Shown here in pieces: positions 1 to 4,176 of a DNA stretch of 6,029 nt. Below the pieces are notes generated by a model. It ran no database searches. It had not been told where the DNA came from and worked only from the letters and a program-made list of their open reading frames with translations. How positions within the stretch are numbered: position 1 is the first letter of the stretch; the number at the start of each line of letters is the position of its first letter. Both the position numbers and the translations under genes were made by a program. The DNA comes from DAXETY01 sp051155755 (GTDB lineage Bacteria; Desulfobacterota; Desulfobacteria; Desulfobacterales; SG8-13): assembly GCA_051155755.1 (NCBI GenBank), contig DAXETY010000149.1:1-6029 (forward strand), written 5' to 3'.

Positions 1-2
1 TA

Positions 3-425
3 CAGGCGCTGTCCGACCGCAAAAACATGGGCCTGGCCCCCGAGCAGATCGAAATCGTCTCCTACTATCCGGCAAGAGTGCCGGTGATCATGCTGGTAAC
101 CGATAAAGCCAACGATTCAGCCAGGCGAAACGAGCCGCATGATGATTGGCTGCGTGACGCCCACCGCCATGTGGTTTGGAGTTTTCTCCTGACCCGGCAC
201 TTCGGGCCGGATTTCGCTGCGCTGGTAACCGATGCCCAGGAGATGCGGCCGGGCAATACGCCGAACGAAAGGGCCATGGACTTTCACAACAATGCCATGG
301 GACGCAGGCTCTTCGCCGAGGGCGCAGGGCTGGAGACACTGGCTCGGCAGGTGCGAAAGCACCCGGACATTATCCGGCATCCCGATGAGGTGGACGCCTT
401 CGGAGAAGAAAGACTTTTGCGATGA
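3..425 (+). CDS. DUF6973-like domain protein, 3' end of a gene entering from the left
   Basis: The frame is open from the left edge (codons before the Met at 27 read QALSDRKN) and ends with TGA at 423-425. No Shine-Dalgarno sequence precedes the ATG at 27, so the true start is probably outside the window and the N-terminus is missing. Numbered from that Met, the readable part has a conserved-looking core: D44, R47-H48, W51 (DAHRHVVW), then T68-D69-A70-x-E72, N77-T78, and D85-x-H87-N88-N89-x-x-G92-R93. As I recall it, this RHxxW ... TDAxE ... GNTP ... MDxxNNxxGR order resembles the DUF6973 family, found in several bacterial proteins of unknown function and sometimes at the C-terminus of larger secreted proteins. 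No signal peptide or membrane segment is visible in this part. The gene converges on the DUF2267-like gene, 112 bases away. Function is unknown; the family call is from memory of the motif pattern and moderately sure. Confidence -1.
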   Translation, partial: QALSDRKNMGLAPEQIEIVSYYPARVPVIMLVTDKANDSARRNEPHDDWLRDAHRHVVWSFLLTRHFGPDFAALVTDAQEMRPGNTPNERAMDFHNNAMGRRLFAEGAGLETLARQVRKHPDIIRHPDEVDAFGEERLLR

Positions 426-511
426 CCCCTTACGGGTCGGTTGAAGACCTGTAAAATCTGAAAGGAAGATTTTTCGACAGCCTGCAATCAGTCAAAGAAC
501 CCCGGTGCAGG
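424..511 (+). terminator. Weak hairpins between convergent genes, possible terminator region
   Basis: The 112-base gap between the two convergent genes holds two short inverted repeats. GACCC at 424-428 pairs with GGGTC at 434-438 around a 5-base loop and overlaps the stop codon of the left gene. CCTGCA at 481-486 pairs with TGCAGG at 506-511 across a 19-base loop and is followed by TTGTTT. Neither is a textbook intrinsic terminator: the stems are short and the T-tract is interrupted. The location is what makes a terminator role plausible. Confidence -1.
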
Positions 512-537
512 TTGTTTCCGGATTACAGCCACGGAAC

Positions 538-1002
538 CTACGCGTCTTCGATTACCGCAGCCCAGTCTTCAGCCAGCGATTCGGCCACTTCCATCAGGAT
601 GATGCCGCCGACAGCGGATTTCACGCTCCGGATCACCGTCTGGGTCACGATGGAGGCATTTTGCTCTGACATCCGGAACTGTCTGGAAATTTCGGTTACG
701 CACTCGGCGTGGGAGACCGACGTCGAAGCTGTCTCCGTATCCCTCAGGATTTCGATGGTAAGTGGATCGGGCAGGTAGCGGACCAGCTTTCGGGCATTTT
801 TCTCGCTCGCGGCACAGGACAGAAATTTGAGCACGGCGTGGGCGTATGCATCGGCGGCGGACTCATCTGCGACAAATTCCAGGCTTCTCAAAGGGCGAAT
901 AAAAAATCGATAATATTTCTGATGTCTGGTAAAAATCAACGACTCGCCCCCCTCAATATTTGTGCCGGCTTCGGTGGTTGCGTCTCGTTTTCCCGGCCGC
1001 AT
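538..1002 (-). CDS. DUF2267-like small helical protein
   Basis: This is a 154-residue soluble protein on the minus strand, with ATG at 1002-1000 and TAG at 540-538. The start is well supported: the complement of 1011-1020 reads AAAGGGAGGG, a strong ribosome site 8 bases upstream. After a charged N-terminal 30 residues there are two similar helical units. Residues about 36-88 contain an AHAVLKFL helix followed by a KLVRYLPDPL turn. Residues about 98-152 contain a VTQTVIRSVKSA helix followed by an EVAESLAEDW turn. This doubled pattern (helix, then 'L-P-x-x-L/W') is what I know from DUF2267 proteins, small bacterial proteins of unknown function. No catalytic motif, signal peptide or membrane helix is visible. 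It appears to be transcribed alone, convergent with the left gene and divergent from the papain-like gene. The coding call is firm; the family call is moderate. Confidence -1.
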   Translation of the reverse strand: MRPGKRDATTEAGTNIEGGESLIFTRHQKYYRFFIRPLRSLEFVADESAADAYAHAVLKFLSCAASEKNARKLVRYLPDPLTIEILRDTETASTSVSHAECVTEISRQFRMSEQNASIVTQTVIRSVKSAVGGIILMEVAESLAEDWAAVIEDA

Positions 1003-1036
1003 GATGGTATCCCTCCCTTTTGAGATGACCGCTTCT

Positions 1037-1045
1037 ATTTTAACA
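1037..1045 (-). promoter_or_regulatory. Possible extended -10 promoter for the DUF2267-like gene
   Basis: The complement of 1037-1045 reads TGTTAAAAT, matching an extended -10 box (TGnTATAAT-like, with TAAAAT). Transcription would begin near 1030, giving a leader of about 28 bases that contains the strong ribosome site at 1011-1020. No well-spaced -35 box is apparent, which an extended -10 can tolerate. This is a motif match only. Confidence -1.
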
Positions 1046-1092
1046 TACGGCTAAACGGCAAGGTTGCAAGACCGGCAATTTCAAGCCGACAT

Positions 1093-1176
1093 GAAAAGCC
1101 TTTTTCGCCGCTAAATGGAACCTTCAAATTTTCAAAAGCATCATTTTGTATTTGTCGACCGGTAAAAACTCTCTCG
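1093..1176 (-). repeat. AT-rich intergenic repeat, copy A (inverted relative to copy B)
   Basis: Read on the minus strand, this stretch contains, in order, CGAGAGAGTTTTTACCGGT, then TTGAAAATTTGAA (1135-1123), then GGTTCC, ATTTAGCGGC, and AAAAAGGCTTTTC. The same modules occur in the same order on the plus strand at 2307-2380, with insertions and deletions between them. The 13-base core is identical in both copies. The AT-rich composition contrasts with the GC-rich genes. It looks like a diverged dispersed intergenic repeat; whether other copies exist in the genome cannot be seen here. Confidence -1.
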
Positions 1177-1432
1177 ATCCTGCTGGTCACCGCTTTTTCA
1201 TGCTGCGCTGCCGGCCTCATCGGCCGAACATGTCCGGCGGCCCTTGGAGGTCCGGAACAGATATCCGGCGCGGATGGGCAATGGGCTTCCAATTCGCTAA
1301 AACCGTTCTTATGGTTTGACTCAAGATATATGATGTTGGCGAACGGCACCGTAACGGATCGGCAATCACCAGAACCGGAATCGGTTGCGGCGCGAGGGAT
1401 AACGAACGCTTATGGTGAAAGGAAACCAGGCC

Positions 1433-2008
1433 ATGGGTCTAAAAGAAAATATCGAGGCGGGCAATCAGGCCATTGCCTATGTTGCCGGGCTGAACATCAC
1501 CTCCAGCAACAAGGTCGCCCACCGGCTTGCGGCCGCCGGCGGTGTGGATGCCTGCATCGGATCGGATATGGGAATGCGGACCGGAGACCTGGGCCCGGCC
1601 GGCGCCGGACTCGCGGCCATTCGCCGGGCGGCACCGGCGAACATTGATTCGCTCACGCAAGCCGCGATTCGGGCCGGATACGGCAACTGCGGCGAGCTCG
1701 CCCTAATCGCAGCGGTACATCTGCGGGAGCAGGGCGTGCGCCCCGTAGATGTTCTTTACTTCGGCACCCAGGGTTACGACCATATGTGGACCATGATCGG
1801 ACTGGATGCCGGGTGGCAGGCCGACAACCTTCGCTCCTGGGGCGCCGATGCGGTCTGGGTCGACCCCTGGCAAGGCGACAAGGGCATGTGCTTTTCCATC
1901 AAGGACTTTGTGGCCGGCAAGGTCCGAAACCTCAACGCACAATACAATTGCAACACGCTGGAGCGCGTCGAGGCCGGGCGGGCGAAATTGTGGGGCCACA
2001 TCGCCTAG
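1433..2008 (+). CDS. Papain-like / transglutaminase-like Cys-His-Asp protein
   Basis: The start at 1433 is preferred because AAAGGA (1418-1423) lies 9 bases upstream. An in-frame ATG at 1412 (giving 198 residues) has only GAGGG 13 bases away. Residues are numbered from the 1412 Met. An apparently helical N-terminal half is followed by three motifs in catalytic order: GNCGE with C93, YDHMW with H124, and WVDPW with D151. A Cys at a helix start, then His, then Asp in a 'DPW' turn is the arrangement of papain-like and transglutaminase-like superfamilies, which include proteases, deamidases and many bacterial effector or toxin domains. The 198-residue length would fit a single catalytic domain. 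There is no signal peptide, membrane helix or obvious immunity partner. Substrate and role are not readable from sequence. The coding call is firm, the fold moderately so, the function open. Confidence -1.
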   Translation: MGLKENIEAGNQAIAYVAGLNITSSNKVAHRLAAAGGVDACIGSDMGMRTGDLGPAGAGLAAIRRAAPANIDSLTQAAIRAGYGNCGELALIAAVHLREQGVRPVDVLYFGTQGYDHMWTMIGLDAGWQADNLRSWGADAVWVDPWQGDKGMCFSIKDFVAGKVRNLNAQYNCNTLERVEAGRAKLWGHIA

Positions 2009-2038
2009 CAGATGCGATCATCCCGGAATTTTTAAAGG

Positions 2039-2278
2039 GTGGTGCCGGCCGCAGGCGGCGTTGCCGTTCGGCGGGCCGACCTGCTTGCGGAACCGGCACG
2101 GCCGGCCGACACCTTCACCGACGAGGAAATCATGCGGGTGTACTCCAGGCAGGCCCTGTCGCTGCGCACCGCACAAGCCCGGCTCCCTAAGCGGACAAGG
2201 GACGAGTTCCCGGGGCTGCCGGCCCATGCGATCCAGACGCAGGGAGCCGAAACCGAGCGCATCGAATGTTTGCAATAA
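2039..2278 (+). CDS. Possible small hypothetical ORF (79 codons, GTG start)
   Basis: This ORF opens at GTG 2039 and ends with TAA at 2276-2278. Third codon positions are strongly G/C, as in the neighbouring genes, which argues for present or former coding. The best start is uncertain: AAAGGG (2034-2039) overlaps the GTG, so spacing is poor. It lies in the same frame as the Cys-His-Asp gene, separated only by its TAG (2006-2008) and a TAA (2033-2035), so it may be a detached C-terminal remnant rather than an independent gene. The middle reads FTDEEIMRVYSRQALSLRTA, probably helical and charged. I recognise no family. Confidence -1.
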   Translation: MVPAAGGVAVRRADLLAEPARPADTFTDEEIMRVYSRQALSLRTAQARLPKRTRDEFPGLPAHAIQTQGAETERIECLQ

Positions 2279-2306
2279 AGTCTTCTTCATCCCACGGGTA
2301 GAACTT

Positions 2307-2380
2307 CGCTCGATTTTTCCGGTTGAAAATTTGAAATTCCGTTTTAGTATTGAAAATATTTCAGCCGTAAAAGCCTTGTC
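2307..2380 (+). repeat. AT-rich intergenic repeat, copy B
   Basis: On the plus strand this contains CGCTCGATTTTTCCGGT, TTGAAAATTTGAA (2323-2335), TTCCGTTTTAG, ATTTCAGCCG and TAAAAGCCTTGTC. These modules match those of copy A at 1093-1176 on the minus strand. Copy B lacks about 20 bases before the core and has about 10 extra bases (including TATTGAAAAT) after it. It sits just downstream of the possible small ORF and about 270 bases upstream of the BCCT gene. Confidence -1.
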
Positions 2381-2405
2381 CTGTGTGGTGATTCTTTCAA
2401 CCGCG

Positions 2406-2471
2406 CCCGGGAAGTTAAGTAAAGTCTGCATTTCCGGGACAATCAAAACGCATGAACGCTGATTTTCAGCG
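2406..2471 (+). promoter_or_regulatory. Two hairpins upstream of the BCCT gene
   Basis: CCCGGGAA (2406-2413) can pair with TTTCCGGG (2431-2438), an 8-bp stem with one G-T pair and a 17-base loop. Just downstream, CGCTGA (2457-2462) and TCAGCG (2466-2471) form a perfect 6-bp stem with a 3-base TTT centre. Neither is followed by a T-tract, so they are not convincing terminators. They could be a DNA operator or leader RNA structure of the transporter operon. This rests only on symmetry. Confidence -1.
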
Positions 2472-2653
2472 GATCCCATTCGCCGGATCGATTACAGTCT
2501 GACCGTGCTGTAGACCATCCGACTCTGAAAACGAGGTCCTGGTCGGTTTCGGGGCCGGGTCCATCGCTGCCGCGCGGCATCAAGCGGCGGCGACAAGCAG
2601 GGATGCTTGCATCGTCCTTCCGACTGCATGTTGCCCGGTAACCTTTACAACTC

Positions 2654-4171
2654 ATGCCGAATTTCAACCGCGTCTTTATTCTATCGGTGATCATCTGCGG
2701 GGCCATCGGCCTGTGGGGTGTGATCTCCCCGGATGGCTTGGCCGGTGCCGCCAACGCGCTGACCGGCTTTACGCTCACCACCCTCGACTGGTTCTTCCTG
2801 GTGCTCTGCACCAGCTTCGTGATACTAGGCGCAGTCATCGCCATCAGTCCCTACGGGGCGATCAAGCTCGGCAGGGACGACGATACCCCCGAGTTCTCAA
2901 CCGCTTCGTGGATCGCGATGCTGTTCGCCGGCGGGATGGGCGCGGGCTTGTTGTTCTGGGGACCGGCCGAACCGATGTACCACTTCGCCGCCCCGCCGGG
3001 ACTGGAAGGCGGCACCCCCGAGGCCGCCCGGCTGGCGATGATCCTGACCAACCTGCACTGGGGACTGCACGCCTGGTCGATTTACGCGGTGTGCGCGCTG
3101 GTCATCGCCTATTTCGTATTCCGGCGCAACAAGCCGGCCCTGATCTCCACACCCATCCGCTATGCCTTTCGCGGCCGCCTGATCGGGCCGCTGGCCACCG
3201 CCGCCGACATCCTGGGTGTGGTGGCCGTGATCCTCGGCCTGGCCGGCTCGCTGGCACTGGGCACGCTGCAGGTCCGCGCCGGCCTGGGTGAGGTCGTCGG
3301 CCTGCCGGCAACGAACTGGGTCAGCCTTACCATTGTCATTGTTCTGGGTATCTGCTTTTTCACCTCGGCCAGCACCGGCCTCGGACAGGGGATCAAAATC
3401 CTGTCCAACATCAACATGGCCATCGCCATTTTTATAATGCTTTTCGTGCTGTTCTTCGGCCCGACGCAGTTTATTTTCGCCACCTTCACCACCACCCTGG
3501 GCGATTATATAAACAACCTGCCGGCGATCTCCTTCCGCCTGTTTCCGTACGAGGGCCTGACCGACTGGACGGCCAGTTGGACATTGACCTACCTGATCTG
3601 GTGGCTGGCGTGGGGGCCCTTTGTCGGGGTGTTCATCGCCCGGATCAGCCGCGGGCGAACCATTCGGCAGTTCGTACTGGGCGTGGTCCTGATCCCGTCG
3701 CTGTTTTCGATGTTGTGGTTTGCGACCTTCGGCGGCGCCGGCTTCTACGCCGAGCTCTACGGCCCGGGCGGGCTGGCCGACCTGGTCTTCGACGATGTCG
3801 CCAAAGCGCTGTTCGCACTGTTCGATTACTTCCCGCTGTCGGCGGTGGTCAGCTCGGCGGCGCTGCTGCTGATCTTCATCTTCCTGGTGACCAGCGCCGA
3901 CAGCGGCACGTTCGTCGTCAGCATGATGACCAGCAACGGCGACCTGAACCCGTCCACCCCGCACAAACTGATCTGGGCGCTGATCATCCTGGCGATCACG
4001 ATCGGCACGCTGTTTACCGGCAGCGTCGATGTGGCCAAGACCATGGCCGTCACCGGTGCCATCCCGTTTTCGCTGGTGCTGCTTCTGCAGATCGTGGCCT
4101 TTCTTCGGACCCTGCGGGAAGAGAAACTGCCGGCTTCCGCGAAGGCGGCGGCAACCCAAACGGAAAAGTAA
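2654..4171 (+). CDS. BCCT-family betaine/choline/carnitine-type transporter
   Basis: This 505-residue inner-membrane carrier has 12 readable hydrophobic segments (TM1 near 6-24 to TM12 near 465-486). Family signatures are intact: GGMGAG at 93-98, WW-x-x-W at 316-320, then a basic ARISRGRTIR loop. Compared with BetP from memory, aromatic-cage positions W189, W194, Y197 and W374 match W136, W141, Y144 and W317 with exact spacing. Sodium-site positions A147, M150, F464, T467 and S468 match A92, M95, F410, T413 and S414. Na+-driven uptake of a trimethylammonium compound (glycine betaine, choline or similar) is therefore likely; CaiT-type Na+-independent exchange is less likely. The N- and C-terminal tails are short (about 5 and 20 residues), unlike the long osmosensing tails of BetP. 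An in-frame TAA at 2639-2641 fixes the start at or after 2654; no good Shine-Dalgarno is visible. The next gene starts 5 bases after the stop. Exact substrate is unknown. Confidence -1.
   Translation: MPNFNRVFILSVIICGAIGLWGVISPDGLAGAANALTGFTLTTLDWFFLVLCTSFVILGAVIAISPYGAIKLGRDDDTPEFSTASWIAMLFAGGMGAGLLFWGPAEPMYHFAAPPGLEGGTPEAARLAMILTNLHWGLHAWSIYAVCALVIAYFVFRRNKPALISTPIRYAFRGRLIGPLATAADILGVVAVILGLAGSLALGTLQVRAGLGEVVGLPATNWVSLTIVIVLGICFFTSASTGLGQGIKILSNINMAIAIFIMLFVLFFGPTQFIFATFTTTLGDYINNLPAISFRLFPYEGLTDWTASWTLTYLIWWLAWGPFVGVFIARISRGRTIRQFVLGVVLIPSLFSMLWFATFGGAGFYAELYGPGGLADLVFDDVAKALFALFDYFPLSAVVSSAALLLIFIFLVTSADSGTFVVSMMTSNGDLNPSTPHKLIWALIILAITIGTLFTGSVDVAKTMAVTGAIPFSLVLLLQIVAFLRTLREEKLPASAKAAATQTEK
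4162..4168 (+). promoter_or_regulatory. Ribosome binding site of the binding-protein gene
   Basis: GGAAAAG at the very end of the BCCT coding region lies 8 bases before ATG 4177. Because it is inside the upstream gene and the start follows its stop by 5 bases, translation of the two genes is probably coupled. This decides the start, which also places a complete lipoprotein signal at the N-terminus. Confidence -1.
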
Positions 4172-4176
4172 TCCCG

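Larger units (their letters stand above)
1003..1432. other. 430-base stretch without a convincing gene
   Basis: Between the divergent DUF2267-like and papain-like genes I find no ORF with a good start and family-like sequence. It holds the ribosome site and possible promoter of the minus-strand gene (1011-1045), repeat copy A (1093-1176), a GC-rich hairpin CGGCC-TCATC-GGCCG near 1212-1225, and a small perfect hairpin AACCG-GAAT-CGGTT at 1373-1386 just upstream of the papain-like gene. TATGAT at 1329-1334 could be a -10 box for that gene, with a poor -35 (TTCTTA, 1306-1311) at 17-base spacing; I rate this promoter as weak. Confidence -1.
2279..2653. other. 375-base intergenic stretch upstream of the BCCT gene
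   Basis: No gene is supportable here on either strand. It holds repeat copy B at its left end and then a more GC-rich part with several inverted repeats. I see no clear sigma-70 or sigma-54 promoter pair. Any promoter of the transporter operon should lie in this stretch, because the gene behind it is at best a small ORF ending at 2278. Confidence -1.

Noticed and set aside
1316..1345. TTGACT at 1316-1321 as a -35 promoter box
   Set aside because: No acceptable -10 box occurs 16-18 bases downstream (the sequence there reads TTGGCG), so the match is probably chance.
1035..1349. Minus-strand frame of 104 codons in the intergenic region
   Set aside because: It covers the AT-rich repeat and has mixed composition with no recognisable family; not a supported gene.
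1806..2462. Plus-strand frame of 218 codons overlapping the end of the Cys-His-Asp gene and the repeat
   Set aside because: The first part is an out-of-frame reading of the catalytic gene, rich in Arg, Pro and Cys, and the rest runs through the non-coding repeat.
2018..2479. Minus-strand frame of 153 codons across the small ORF and repeat copy B
   Set aside because: Its start falls within hairpin and leader sequence, there is no ribosome site, and the translation has no family-like features. The plus-strand ORF 2039-2278 has the better codon pattern.
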